Of a stretch of DNA of 45,493 bases, positions 27,228-37,104 are shown piece after piece (the first letter of the stretch is position 1; each line of letters starts with the position of its first letter). A model generated the notes under the pieces. That model worked only from the letters and a program-made list of their open reading frames with translations. It was not told the DNA's origin and ran no database searches. Made by a program: the position numbers and the translations under genes. This DNA comes from Candidatus Woesearchaeota archaeon (GTDB taxonomy: Archaea; Nanobdellota; Nanobdellia; Woesearchaeales; GW2011-AR9): the NCBI GenBank assembly GCA_018657845.1, contig JABHWJ010000017.1, positions 1 to 45,493 of the forward strand, read 5' to 3'.

Positions 27228-28502
27228 TCAATCAACAACATCTCCCCTTAAATCCCAGGGGCCAATATTCTTAACTCTAACTTTAACTCTTTGACCTAAT
27301 GTAAATTCTCCTTTCAACACCACTTGCTTATATTCATTAGTTCTTCCAATCCAACTTTCTTCCTTTCCGCGATCATCAATTAATACAGAAACTTCATGAC
27401 CCAAAAATTTCTCATTCTGCATCTGAGCAATGTTGTTAAAAATATCTGCTAACACTCTTGACCTTCTCTTAATTTCGCCCCCTTCTACTTGATTCTTCAT
27501 CTCAGCAGCGGGCGTCTTTGGTCGAGGCCAGAATCTAGAAATATTAATCGCATCAGGAGTAGTTCGTTTTACCATACTCAATGTGTCCCAGTATTGTTGT
27601 TCAGTCTCTCCAGGAAAACCTACAATAATATCTGTAGCAATAGTTATTCTTGGGAAATATCTTCTAAAATCTTTAATTAAATCTTCAAAATCTTTAGCTT
27701 TATACGGACGTTTCATGTCTTCCAAAACTTGATCATTCCCAGCTTGCAATGGCAGATGTAAAAATTTAAAGATTTTTTCACTCTTAAACACTTTCAACAA
27801 CTTATCTTTTATTTTTAGTAAATGATCTGGATTCATCATCCCAATCCTAATCCGATAATTTCCTTCAACTCTAACTAACTCTTCCAACAAGTCAGCTAAA
27901 TCTGTACCAATATCAAAACCATAACAACCACAATCTTGTGAAGTCAACCATACTTCTTTTACACCTTGCATAAGAGCTTTCCTTAATTGTAATTTTATCT
28001 CTTCGATAGAATAAGAAACCAAGTTTCCGCGAGCTGACCTAGTTTTACAAAAAGTACAATATCCCAAACAACCTCTAGAAATTGGAATTATTTCTACAAT
28101 TGGATTCTTTCTTACCCTTGGCAATTTTAATGGAGGCATCTCTCCCATTTCTAACATTTTTACTACATTATCATTCAATGTTTCTTCTACAACTTCCACA
28201 ATATTGTGGATTTGTTTAGTTCCAATTAGAGAATATTTTTTTAACAATTTCCTTTCTGTTTGTGCAATACAACCAGCAATAATAATCATTTTGTAAGGAT
28301 ATTCTTCTTTTATTTCTTCTAATTGTTTAAAGAAAGCATTTTCCGTAGGACTCTTAACAGTACACGAATTAATAATTACCACATCAGCTTCTTCTAGATT
28401 ATCAATTATCTCAAATTTCGCTTCCTTCAATAGTCCTGCCATCTGCTCACTATCTGCCCGATTAGCAGAACAACCTTGAGTAATAAAGTGTACTTTAGTC
28501 AT
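27228..28502 (-). CDS. Threonylcarbamoyladenosine tRNA methylthiotransferase (e-MtaB/CDKAL1-like)
   Basis: MTTase NTD, radical SAM SRGCLGYCTFCKTRSARG, TRAM tail; TATA 26.5 nt upstream. Confidence 0.92.
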   Translation of the reverse strand: MTKVHFITQGCSANRADSEQMAGLLKEAKFEIIDNLEEADVVIINSCTVKSPTENAFFKQLEEIKEEYPYKMIIIAGCIAQTERKLLKKYSLIGTKQIHNIVEVVEETLNDNVVKMLEMGEMPPLKLPRVRKNPIVEIIPISRGCLGYCTFCKTRSARGNLVSYSIEEIKLQLRKALMQGVKEVWLTSQDCGCYGFDIGTDLADLLEELVRVEGNYRIRIGMMNPDHLLKIKDKLLKVFKSEKIFKFLHLPLQAGNDQVLEDMKRPYKAKDFEDLIKDFRRYFPRITIATDIIVGFPGETEQQYWDTLSMVKRTTPDAINISRFWPRPKTPAAEMKNQVEGGEIKRRSRVLADIFNNIAQMQNEKFLGHEVSVLIDDRGKEESWIGRTNEYKQVVLKGEFTLGQRVKVRVKNIGPWDLRGDVVD

Positions 28503-28577
28503 AAACCTTTCAGAAGCTACTTGCTTTATAAATATTATCTAGAAAGATATATAAAATAAAAATATATCCATTTATCT

Positions 28578-29333
28578 ATGCAAAAAAGAGGACAATTAAC
28601 AGTTTTCATAATTGTAGGATTCATCTTGATAGCCATTGTTGCTTCTTTAATTTTTATTCTTTCTCAAGAAGATAAAATCACTAATTCTACTGAAGTAATT
28701 GATCTTGTAGATATAACCCATTATGTCGAACAATGTTTAAAACAAACCACCAAAGAATCCCTCTTAGATATAAGTTCTAAGGGAGGATATTTTATTCTTC
28801 CAGAAAAAGCCACTAAAGACCTAACCGAAAATGTTCCTATCTTAATTGAGGATGGAAAAACTTTCTTCTTTTCTAATTCGGCAGTTAGCAAGGAGATTAG
28901 TTTATATGTTGACTCTCTTGTAGGTTTATGTTTAAAGGATTTCGCCATCTTTGAAGATCAAGGATACTTTGTAACCCAAAATCCACCACAAACAGAATCT
29001 ACCCTAACTCCTGAATTCTTAATTGTAGAAACAACACTTCCTCTTAAGATAACCAAAAACCAAGAGGCCACTGAAATTTCCAAATTCCAAGTTGAAATCC
29101 CCATAAAAAGATTTTACCAAATCCTTACATCATCAGAAAAAATAGTTTTAGCAATAAAAGATAATCTTTGCTTAAGTTGCATCTCAAAAATAACTTCAGA
29201 AAATAATCTCTTCATAGAAACTATGCCTTTAGAAAAAGGTCTTTATTTATTTGAAATAAGAGATAGTAACTATTTCATTAACAATCAAGAGTACGAATTT
29301 AGATTTGCCGCCAAATATGAACTTGAAGAATAA
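28578..29333 (+). CDS. Membrane-anchored extracytoplasmic protein with pilin-like N-terminus
   Basis: MQKRGQLTVFIIVGFILIAIVASLIFIL; TATA 26.5 nt upstream. Confidence 0.8.
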   Translation: MQKRGQLTVFIIVGFILIAIVASLIFILSQEDKITNSTEVIDLVDITHYVEQCLKQTTKESLLDISSKGGYFILPEKATKDLTENVPILIEDGKTFFFSNSAVSKEISLYVDSLVGLCLKDFAIFEDQGYFVTQNPPQTESTLTPEFLIVETTLPLKITKNQEATEISKFQVEIPIKRFYQILTSSEKIVLAIKDNLCLSCISKITSENNLFIETMPLEKGLYLFEIRDSNYFINNQEYEFRFAAKYELEE

Positions 29334-31851
29334 AATAATTGTCTGCACCTTATTCACATTACTACTTGTTCCTTTAGCTCTAGCAGAATGCCCTCCAGAT
29401 TGTCAAGAAGATATAACTATTCCCGAACAAGAATATGATCCCTATCAAGATCCAGGTTTTTACACTTCGTCTAATCCTTCAGATTGGGATTGGGATCAAG
29501 TAGATTGGAATTTTGTTGATTTTGGAAGGGCAGAACTTTATACCAATAACCAATTTTACCAAAATCTACCAGAACAGAAATATTCAAATCTTGATTACCA
29601 ACAAACAGATTATAATAATGAATTCTTCAATCATGATTTGGTCGATCCAGTAAAATATCTGGCCGATCTTAAATGTAAAGACTGTACTCTTTATATTAAA
29701 GGTATGCAAACAATTGTTTATTCAGATAAAAGCCAATCTTATCAACAAGGAGAAATAAAAGTCACTTACTCTAAAGAAGGTATTCGCCATATGAATGGAA
29801 AAGACTTCGCCCCTATTCCGGGAGGATATCCCATTGGAATCTCATTTGAAGCAAATGCAAAGGAGCTCCTTGCTAAATTCCCAGAAAAGGACTATGATTT
29901 CCGGAGATTCAAGGCCTATAATAATTACAACCTCGAAGAAATAAAAAAAGTTGGAGATGTTTATGTTTTCCCCGATGGAACAGAGATGGCACAAGTGGAT
30001 TACATAACTAATGGTTACGACCTTGAACCCAGTTTGTTGGGAACTGTAACTATAGATACTGGCAACCAATACTTATTCTTAAAAGACGGAAAAAGGATTA
30101 AAGGCAAGGTAAGTTTCGCAGATAATCAATTTTACATTAAATCAGGATACGAAGCCACAATCATTCCGGTTAATTATCCTCTCCAATTAAAACACCAAGG
30201 AGGATACAAAATTAGTCCAGAAAATAAAGATACTTATGTTTATTTCTCCAAACCTTTAGAACCCCAACCCAACCATCTAGTTATCACTGACACCTACTTA
30301 AGCATGCAAGCAGATAAAGACTCCTCTGTAGTCATCGAACCCCAACCAGGAAACAAATTCTTTTGGATGGTCAAAAATTCTTATGTTCAAACAGAATCAG
30401 GAGAAGAAATTATAAGCGATTTTTATTCAATGGCAAACAATGACAAATTAACCATTTACCTCTCTGGAGATCAGGAACCTCAAACGTTAGAATTTTCCTC
30501 TCGAGAAGAAGAAGGAAAAACCCCTCTGGTAAAACATGAAGGAACTTCTGGAACCACCATAATTAACTCTGGAAGAATCTCTTTATTTGCAGAAAATGGA
30601 CAAGTGAACATAATTCCTCCAGAACCATTAACAGAAAAAACAGCTACCCTAAATAATCCCAATAGCGTCGCTTTTGAATTCACTTCCTCTTCAATGGAGG
30701 AAAATGAGAAAATTAGATTGAGTTCATCTAATCGTTACTTATATTTAGTTGATAATAAACCAATTATGGGAAATAATCTTGGCTTAAGAGTTTCCGACCA
30801 GATTTCTGACAATATGGTTAAAACTGTTTATGATCTTAGGTACAAGTATCCAAAGATAGAATTCTCCGCTTCTTACACCTCAACCAATACAATTCAAGTA
30901 CTAAATGAATGGTTTGAAGACAAGCCTGGCTTAGAAAAACATTTGGATTTAAGTGTTGGGGGGACAGATATATTTTATAATGTTTTTACAAATCAACTTC
31001 TAGTAGATAATTTAATGACAGATCCATCAACCTTAGCTAAAAAAGAACTTCGAGATATTGATTCTCCTTTAGAGTTACTTGACCATGAATTAACCCATAA
31101 TTTTGATGCCGAAGTTTTCCGTAGAGAAAATAAATTAAATCCCCAGATCGGCCAAGGGATTGCCCACCCCGAAAGTCTTCTCTCTAAATATCAAGAAATA
31201 GTCCTCGGATCATCTGACCGTCTTTATGTTGATCAAGAATTTAGAAATATGATTAAAAGAACTGATGAACTATTTTCTGAAATCCCATCAGATATAACCA
31301 TAAACTTAGAAACTACCGGAGGAAAGACCTTTTCAGCTTTCATTTCTAAGGATCTTCAAGCAGCAGAGCAACAAGGTCCTGAAAAATTAAGAGAAGAACA
31401 AGCTGCCCAAATAAAATTAATTGACTTACGTCTTAGTGTATTGGCTGATCGTTTAGAATCCCCCGAACTTAGGGAAGAAGCTAAACTTCTACGAGAAAAA
31501 TTTAACAAAAAAGTTTTTCAAGACACCGGCCAATATCCCTATGCGTATTATCAATCTGGGCCAGGAACACAATTTAATACAAATAATCAAGAACAATCGA
31601 ATATTATTGACTTTCCCCCTAGCTATTGGGAATATTCTTCCACAGTCGCAGAAAGAAAAGTTGAAGAACTCCCCCATACTGATGAATCAGAATATGCCAT
31701 CCGTCTAGAAGTAGATCGCGCCCACAGCCTAGGAATAAATGAAGGTGACCCAGATTATTGGATTATAGAAAAAGCCGAATCTCGTTGCGAGCAATACACT
31801 GGAGCTGTTTGTGCTCCCTGTACCATTTACACTCTAACCTGTAAACCATAA
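29317..31851 (+). CDS. Large secreted protein with HExxH metallopeptidase-like motif
   Basis: Signal peptide MNLKNKIIVCTLFTLLLVPLALAECP; LLDHELTHNFDAE. Confidence 0.82.
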   Translation: MNLKNKIIVCTLFTLLLVPLALAECPPDCQEDITIPEQEYDPYQDPGFYTSSNPSDWDWDQVDWNFVDFGRAELYTNNQFYQNLPEQKYSNLDYQQTDYNNEFFNHDLVDPVKYLADLKCKDCTLYIKGMQTIVYSDKSQSYQQGEIKVTYSKEGIRHMNGKDFAPIPGGYPIGISFEANAKELLAKFPEKDYDFRRFKAYNNYNLEEIKKVGDVYVFPDGTEMAQVDYITNGYDLEPSLLGTVTIDTGNQYLFLKDGKRIKGKVSFADNQFYIKSGYEATIIPVNYPLQLKHQGGYKISPENKDTYVYFSKPLEPQPNHLVITDTYLSMQADKDSSVVIEPQPGNKFFWMVKNSYVQTESGEEIISDFYSMANNDKLTIYLSGDQEPQTLEFSSREEEGKTPLVKHEGTSGTTIINSGRISLFAENGQVNIIPPEPLTEKTATLNNPNSVAFEFTSSSMEENEKIRLSSSNRYLYLVDNKPIMGNNLGLRVSDQISDNMVKTVYDLRYKYPKIEFSASYTSTNTIQVLNEWFEDKPGLEKHLDLSVGGTDIFYNVFTNQLLVDNLMTDPSTLAKKELRDIDSPLELLDHELTHNFDAEVFRRENKLNPQIGQGIAHPESLLSKYQEIVLGSSDRLYVDQEFRNMIKRTDELFSEIPSDITINLETTGGKTFSAFISKDLQAAEQQGPEKLREEQAAQIKLIDLRLSVLADRLESPELREEAKLLREKFNKKVFQDTGQYPYAYYQSGPGTQFNTNNQEQSNIIDFPPSYWEYSSTVAERKVEELPHTDESEYAIRLEVDRAHSLGINEGDPDYWIIEKAESRCEQYTGAVCAPCTIYTLTCKP

Positions 31852-31869
31852 CAACAATCTTCTTAATTC

Positions 31870-32715
31870 TCAAACACTTTTCTTAATAACATAAAAAATC
31901 TCATTACTTTCTTTAATAACTTTAAACTCCCACTTAAGCCGTTTACACATCATTTCTATCCATCCCCTACGCGGATAATTCATTCTTTTACCTGTAACTG
32001 TATAAGTTGGAAAACTAACTACTAGAAACTTAGCAGGAACTCTAGTCATCACTTCCTCACTAGCCTTATGTCCTTTCCCTTTGTCTAAAACATCTGTGAC
32101 CTTAAACATCAGACAAACATCTACTTTTCCCATCTCTTCAATCTTTGCCCAATGCAACATATCTAAAACTTCTGCTTCACCAAGAGCCCCCAGAAAATCC
32201 AAATACTTTCTAATCATCCAAATCTCTTCATCAGAAATATCATAGGCATAATACTTTCCTTTAAAATCCATAAATGGAATAGAAAACGGATTTAAACCAC
32301 ATCCTAAATCCAAGATTCGTTTAGGCTTTCCTGTAATCTTAAACAATTTCTTATACAAGTCTGGATAAAAATCTACCCTTTCCTTAGTAGAAGCATGGGT
32401 TTCTAATATTTTCTTACTTCCTTCTAAAATCTCTTTTTTCTTCAACAATTCTTCAAGATAAGCCCTTCTCTTCTCTACATTAGTATGGACCTGAAATAAC
32501 CCATGAACCTTACGCAACTCCTCCCGCACTCTTTTCACAACTTCCTTATACAAAGAATTTCTCTCACTAAATTCTCCTTGTAAAAACTTCTTCATATCCT
32601 GATTCTTCTTCAAATAAGTATTCAAATTTTTCAAAACAAAAGAATCATCAATTAACTGAAACTCTTTCTTCTTTTTAATATCTTTAATCAACTTCTCAGT
32701 TACTTCTTTATCCAT
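31870..32715 (-). CDS. FmrO/Arm-type 16S rRNA (guanine-N7) methyltransferase homologue
   Basis: THASTKERVDFYPDLYKKLF...KRILDLGCGLNPFSIPFM...KYYAYDISDEEI...LVVSFPTYTVTGKRMNY; ATG at 32715 preferred over TTG 32724 from TATA spacing. Confidence 0.72.
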   Translation of the reverse strand: MDKEVTEKLIKDIKKKKEFQLIDDSFVLKNLNTYLKKNQDMKKFLQGEFSERNSLYKEVVKRVREELRKVHGLFQVHTNVEKRRAYLEELLKKKEILEGSKKILETHASTKERVDFYPDLYKKLFKITGKPKRILDLGCGLNPFSIPFMDFKGKYYAYDISDEEIWMIRKYLDFLGALGEAEVLDMLHWAKIEEMGKVDVCLMFKVTDVLDKGKGHKASEEVMTRVPAKFLVVSFPTYTVTGKRMNYPRRGWIEMMCKRLKWEFKVIKESNEIFYVIKKSV

Positions 32716-32778
32716 ATCTAACAATTAAATCAACTACATATAAAAACCTTTTTAAACAACTAAAAAAACATAACTTCA

Positions 32779-33438
32779 ATGAAAAATAAATGGGAGAAAA
32801 CCAAACAGTACGGTAAGAAAACTTGGCACTTTATTTGGCATGATGATTCTGCAGGGAGTTGGATAGCAAACATCATTATCGCGTTCTTAATTATTCGTTT
32901 CTTAGTCTACCCACTTTTAGGAGTTATTTTCGGAACATCTTTTCCTATAGTTGCAGTAATCTCAGAATCAATGGAACACGGTTTACATAACCAACAAATC
33001 TGTGGCCAAACTTTAGAAGAATTCCAAGAATCTTTTGATAATTATTGGGAACAATGTGGCCAATGGTATGAAGAACACAATATTACTAAAGAACAATTCC
33101 AAAAATTTCCTTTAAAAAAAGGTTTTAGAAAAGGAGACATAATTATCATCTGGCGTTCCACTTCCAAAAACACAGACATAGGAGATGTATTAGTATTCCA
33201 AGGAAATAAACCTCAGCCAATTATCCATCGGGTTGTCAACAAATGGGAAGAAGAAACTACTTATTACCAAACTAAAGGAGACCACAATGCTGGCAGTATC
33301 ACTGGAAACTTTGGAGAAACTAAAATCAACCAACAAAGAATCTATGGGAAAGGAATTCTCAGAGTCCCTTATTTTGGCTACATCAAAATATTATTTGTTG
33401 ATGCTGTCAAACCATTGGGCATTAATATTCAGAGATAG
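32779..33438 (+). CDS. Signal peptidase I, archaeal/S26 type
   Basis: VAVISESMEHG, KGDIIIIW, GDVLVFQ, PIIHRVV, KGDHN; TATA 26.5 nt upstream. Confidence 0.9.
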   Translation: MKNKWEKTKQYGKKTWHFIWHDDSAGSWIANIIIAFLIIRFLVYPLLGVIFGTSFPIVAVISESMEHGLHNQQICGQTLEEFQESFDNYWEQCGQWYEEHNITKEQFQKFPLKKGFRKGDIIIIWRSTSKNTDIGDVLVFQGNKPQPIIHRVVNKWEEETTYYQTKGDHNAGSITGNFGETKINQQRIYGKGILRVPYFGYIKILFVDAVKPLGINIQR

Positions 33439-33576
33439 GGCTTCATTTTTCCAATAACTAAAGAAGACAAAGGCTTCAGAAGTATCAAAATTTTCAAAAA
33501 AATTTCAGATACCTTTTTAAACAAACCCTTTAATCTAATAGAAATTAAATAACTAATAGACGTAGGTAATGAAAAA

Positions 33577-33888
33577 ATGTTTTGTCCGAAATGTAAATCA
33601 ATTTTAAGACCAAAAGAAAAAGCTGGAAAGAGAATTCTCTGGTGTTCTTGTGGCCATAATTCTGAACCGGGAGAAGAATCTCCTGAACTTAGAGAGAAAA
33701 TAGCAAAAACTGCCAAGATCGAAGTCATGGAAAACGTGGAAACCAATCCCAGAGTAGAAGCTGATTGTGCTAAATGCGATAACAAAGAAGCTTTTTATTG
33801 GACTCGTCAAACCCGCGGAGCAGATGAACCAGAAACTAGATTTTTCAAATGCACCAAATGTAATCATACTTGGAGAGAATATTCATGA
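33577..33888 (+). CDS. Transcription factor S (TFIIS/RPB9-like)
   Basis: MFCPKCKSILRPKE...CAKCDNKEAFYWTRQTRGADEPETRFFKCTKCNHTWREYS. Confidence 0.95.
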   Translation: MFCPKCKSILRPKEKAGKRILWCSCGHNSEPGEESPELREKIAKTAKIEVMENVETNPRVEADCAKCDNKEAFYWTRQTRGADEPETRFFKCTKCNHTWREYS

Positions 33889-34388
33889 TTTCGTTTCATG
33901 AAGCTCACCAACAATTGTTAAAAAGTATTATCTTCAAAGATTGGAAAAGTAATCACGATTCCAGTTACTTATCTCACTTCTATTGTCAAGTTGATTCTAA
34001 ATTAAACCAGACCACTTCTTGGGAACTTGGTTTTTATCTTCCCAAAGAAGATAAAATAACTACTTTTATTGTTGCTCAAGAAGTAGCCATCAAAGCAGAA
34101 GATGAAGTATTTAAGAAAGAAGGCACTGTGGATGAACTTCCTTTAGAAGAAGTCAAAACTACTTTAACTGAAATTTCCCCAATTATCCAAGAACTTCTCC
34201 AAAAGGAATATTCTAAAGAGATCTTTCTCACTGGATTCTTAATCCTTCAAAAATATCAAGGACAAACTATGTGGAATGTTTCCTTTGCCACCAAATCATT
34301 AAATATTGTCAACATAAAAGTAAACACTCAAAATAAAGAAGTCATTTCTCACCAATCCATCAACTTCATTGAGCAAAAAGCCTCATAA
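33885..34388 (+). CDS. Hypothetical protein
   Basis: ATG at 33885 overlaps the tfs stop (ATGA); 167 aa. Confidence 0.75.
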   Translation: MISFHEAHQQLLKSIIFKDWKSNHDSSYLSHFYCQVDSKLNQTTSWELGFYLPKEDKITTFIVAQEVAIKAEDEVFKKEGTVDELPLEEVKTTLTEISPIIQELLQKEYSKEIFLTGFLILQKYQGQTMWNVSFATKSLNIVNIKVNTQNKEVISHQSINFIEQKAS

Positions 34389-34491
34389 ACCCTTTCTTTT
34401 CACTATTGAAAATTAAACAACCAGTAGTAAAACTGTTTTCCATTTCTGGAGTGGTATCGGCTTGGAGACTATATTTTCCAATTCAACATTA

Positions 34492-34499
34492 TTTATATA
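34492..34499 (+). promoter_or_regulatory. TATA box for small ORF at 34554
   Basis: TTTATATA, predicted TSS about 34522. Confidence 0.5.
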
Positions 34500-34535
34500 C
34501 TCGTTCGTTTTCTCTTTTAACATCGGTAGATGTTT

Positions 34536-34586
34536 GTTAAAAAGAGGTGATAGATGACTTTCTTTTGAGCAAAACCTCTGTTTAAC
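34536..34586 (+). promoter_or_regulatory. Hairpin sequestering a Shine-Dalgarno sequence
   Basis: GTTAAAAAGAGGT (34536-34548) pairs with ACCTCTGTTTAAC (34574-34586), 12 of 13 positions; second AGAGGT at 34596-34601 can compete. Confidence 0.55.
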
Positions 34587-34698
34587 CGACGACAAAGAGG
34601 TGAAAAAAATTTCCAAAAAAATTTCCTACAAAGCTATGATATCTTCTAAAACACTTGATACTTTTTTCAAAAAAGAAAAAGTCGAAGAAGAAGAATAA
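34554..34698 (+). CDS. 47-aa PIP-box-like small protein requiring a +1 shift at TTT TGA (or frameshifted pseudogene)
   Basis: GAGGTGAT SD then ATG ACT TTC TTT TGA; +1 frame continues to TAA at 34698: MTFF/EQNLCLTDDKEVKKISKKISYKAMISSKTLDTFFKKEKVEEEE. Confidence 0.45.
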
Positions 34699-34721
34699 AG
34701 CTTAAAATTAAACATATTTTC

Positions 34722-35450
34722 TTAACTCAATAAAGTCCTATAAAATTCTCTCGCCTGTTCCTTAGAATGTTCTAACGTTTTCCCCGCATCCATTTCCTTG
34801 ATATCGGTTCCCACTCTTGTAAAGATGTTTCTAAACTCTTCACCATCATAAATCTGTTTAGCCTTCAATTGGAAATCCAAATTTTCAAATTGACAATCGT
34901 CATCTTTATCTCTAGCTTCTACTCTTCGAATAACTTCGCCCACATCCATAATTGTTGGCATAACCAAGAAATCAAAAGGATGTTGATAACAAAAAGCATT
35001 TCCAGGTATCTTCAAAATATCTTCCATAGAAAAATCTCTTCCTTCTTCTAAGGCCATTAATTTCTGATAAACTATACTTGTAGAAAAACTTCTACTTTGG
35101 TAAACATCAATCCCTGCATTCAAAACAGGCAATACTAATTGTTCATATAAAATTCTTCTATCCAAGGCATAGGCCTCTGCCACGGCCTCCGGACTATAAT
35201 GTTTTCCATTCTTAATCAATTCATCTCGAATATATTTTCCCACCCCTACAAAGGTAGGTTCAGAAGTAACAACAACCCCATAATTTCCAATAATCTCAGA
35301 AACATCAGGATACTCATTTTTTTCTTGCCAATATTTATTAGCATCAAAAACTCGCTTACCTTGCTTAATGGCCTCAGAAATAAATTCATCAAGAAATACT
35401 CCTTTGCCCACACCATCTAATCCATCAACAACAACAAACTTCCCCTTCAT
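34722..35450 (-). CDS. tmk: Thymidylate kinase-like
   Basis: VVDGLDGVGKG Walker A, TSEPTFVGVGKYIRDEL, YQSRSFSTSIVYQ. Confidence 0.85.
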   Translation of the reverse strand: MKGKFVVVDGLDGVGKGVFLDEFISEAIKQGKRVFDANKYWQEKNEYPDVSEIIGNYGVVVTSEPTFVGVGKYIRDELIKNGKHYSPEAVAEAYALDRRILYEQLVLPVLNAGIDVYQSRSFSTSIVYQKLMALEEGRDFSMEDILKIPGNAFCYQHPFDFLVMPTIMDVGEVIRRVEARDKDDDCQFENLDFQLKAKQIYDGEEFRNIFTRVGTDIKEMDAGKTLEHSKEQAREFYRTLLS

Positions 35451-36973
35451 CTATAAACTCTCTCTTTAATCTTATCAAACTCATGCTTCCCACCCAATAA
35501 CATTGTAGTTGCTGGAGCAAGTTCTTTAGCCCCAATAGACATCGCTTTAGCAGTCTCCCTAATATCCCACTGGGCATGTGCATCTTCTCTCAACCGTGAA
35601 AAATGATACAATTCTCTCATATTCATCCCCACCAATACTTGGCGTTGATGAGCATTAGTTAAACCATACTCTCCCAATCTCGGATTCTCTGGATGATTCT
35701 CTTGAATTTTTCTATAAAACTCACCAGTTTTTCCACCTACCAAATCCAAGAAATCTCCTTTTCTCCCTATTGCTTCAATAGATTCTGGAACCACCACTCC
35801 TAATTCTGGATTATAATCTCCTACTAATTGTGTACATAACCGGTGTCTTTTCAATTGCGCATAACAACTTGAAGATACAATTAAATCAAATACCATCTTC
35901 CCCATTTCAAACTCTCTTGGAACAGAATCAAACTTTCCTAAATTCTTCAACACATCTCCAATATATCCTTCTCTTTCGTGAGGAAAAGCTAAATCACTAA
36001 TCGCCATCGCTTCTGAATAACTAAATTTTGGTTTAGAACTTTCATAAATTAATGCTGCCATTATCGCTATGTCTGGATCATTTCCTTCAACATTAACAAC
36101 CCTTCCCTTCACCAACCTAGGAGACTTATTTCCAAAATCCATTCTCCTCAATAAATTCTCAGTAGCTTCAATTCTATCTGTTCTTCCTTTCTCAAAAAAC
36201 TTATCTTCTAAAGTTCCGCCCTGTGCTTCTAAAAACAATTCTTCATCAGCAAGAATAATTAATGAAGGGGCAACCTCTTTAGCCTTTTCATATAATCTCT
36301 CACCCAAATCACGAACCTCGGCCAAGTGATGATGTTTTAACCTTCTCAATGTATGCTCTAGTGCTCGAGCATTGGCAGTATATCCTAGTTGTCCTTCTGT
36401 GGCCAAACTAAGGACGTATCTTGCATCTTCTTTTGCCCAACCTTGTAAGGTTCTCCTTTCATTTCTATCCTTCCACATCTCTGGATTAGCTTCTCGTTGA
36501 TATCGCTCTAACTCAGGCAGAACTTTAAAATAAAAATCATTCTGTTCCCCAACTAATTGATTAAATAACTCTCTTTCATCAGCAGTAAACTCTGTAGGCA
36601 TTACATAATCTCCATCCAAAGTAATATATCTCTGAGACTTTTCTGTAAACCCCACTCCAATTCGATGTTGTTCTAACGCTTCAATTGCTAATCTAGAAAC
36701 ACCCAACACATCAAAATTAAAAACTGCATGTTCAGCAACAGAATGATGACCCAATCCAAATACAATTGTTTTGGCAGATTTCTTCGCTTTAGCCACATCT
36801 TCTCTAGCTACTGCCCTCAATTCATTTACTGGCCGAGAATCCCTACTAATTCTTGCGTAAGCTGCAGAAATAGTTTCTGGGGTCAAAGCTTCTGGAGAAA
36901 CCTCTTCTCCACTTACCAATTGATTGATAGTTTCATTATCTAAATTATATCCTGCGAGAATAATTTCCATCAT
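35447..36973 (-). CDS. thyX: Flavin-dependent thymidylate synthase, two ThyX-like halves
   Basis: HHSVAEHAVFNFDVLGVSRLAIEALEQHRIGVGFTEKSQRY (first half) and VSSSCYAQLKRHRLCTQLVGDY...NMRELYHFSRLREDAHAQWDIRETAKAM (second half). Confidence 0.88.
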   Translation of the reverse strand: MMEIILAGYNLDNETINQLVSGEEVSPEALTPETISAAYARISRDSRPVNELRAVAREDVAKAKKSAKTIVFGLGHHSVAEHAVFNFDVLGVSRLAIEALEQHRIGVGFTEKSQRYITLDGDYVMPTEFTADERELFNQLVGEQNDFYFKVLPELERYQREANPEMWKDRNERRTLQGWAKEDARYVLSLATEGQLGYTANARALEHTLRRLKHHHLAEVRDLGERLYEKAKEVAPSLIILADEELFLEAQGGTLEDKFFEKGRTDRIEATENLLRRMDFGNKSPRLVKGRVVNVEGNDPDIAIMAALIYESSKPKFSYSEAMAISDLAFPHEREGYIGDVLKNLGKFDSVPREFEMGKMVFDLIVSSSCYAQLKRHRLCTQLVGDYNPELGVVVPESIEAIGRKGDFLDLVGGKTGEFYRKIQENHPENPRLGEYGLTNAHQRQVLVGMNMRELYHFSRLREDAHAQWDIRETAKAMSIGAKELAPATTMLLGGKHEFDKIKERVYR

Positions 36974-37104
36974 ACCTACCTCCTTTCATCAACAAATATA
37001 ATTGTCCTTACATTTAAATTTATTTACTCACCCCAACCTAGCTATTCTAATATCTTCTTTTCCATCATCACAATCATTTTAAACATATTACTCTCCAAAT
37101 AAGT

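Noticed and set aside
34413-34616. 67-aa minus ORF
   Set aside because: Overlaps the TATA, hairpin and small ORF on the plus strand; composition not convincing.
34603-34626. Tandem AAAAAAATTTCC repeat
   Set aside because: Only two units, encodes KKIS-KKIS in the small ORF; not treated as a separate repeat element.
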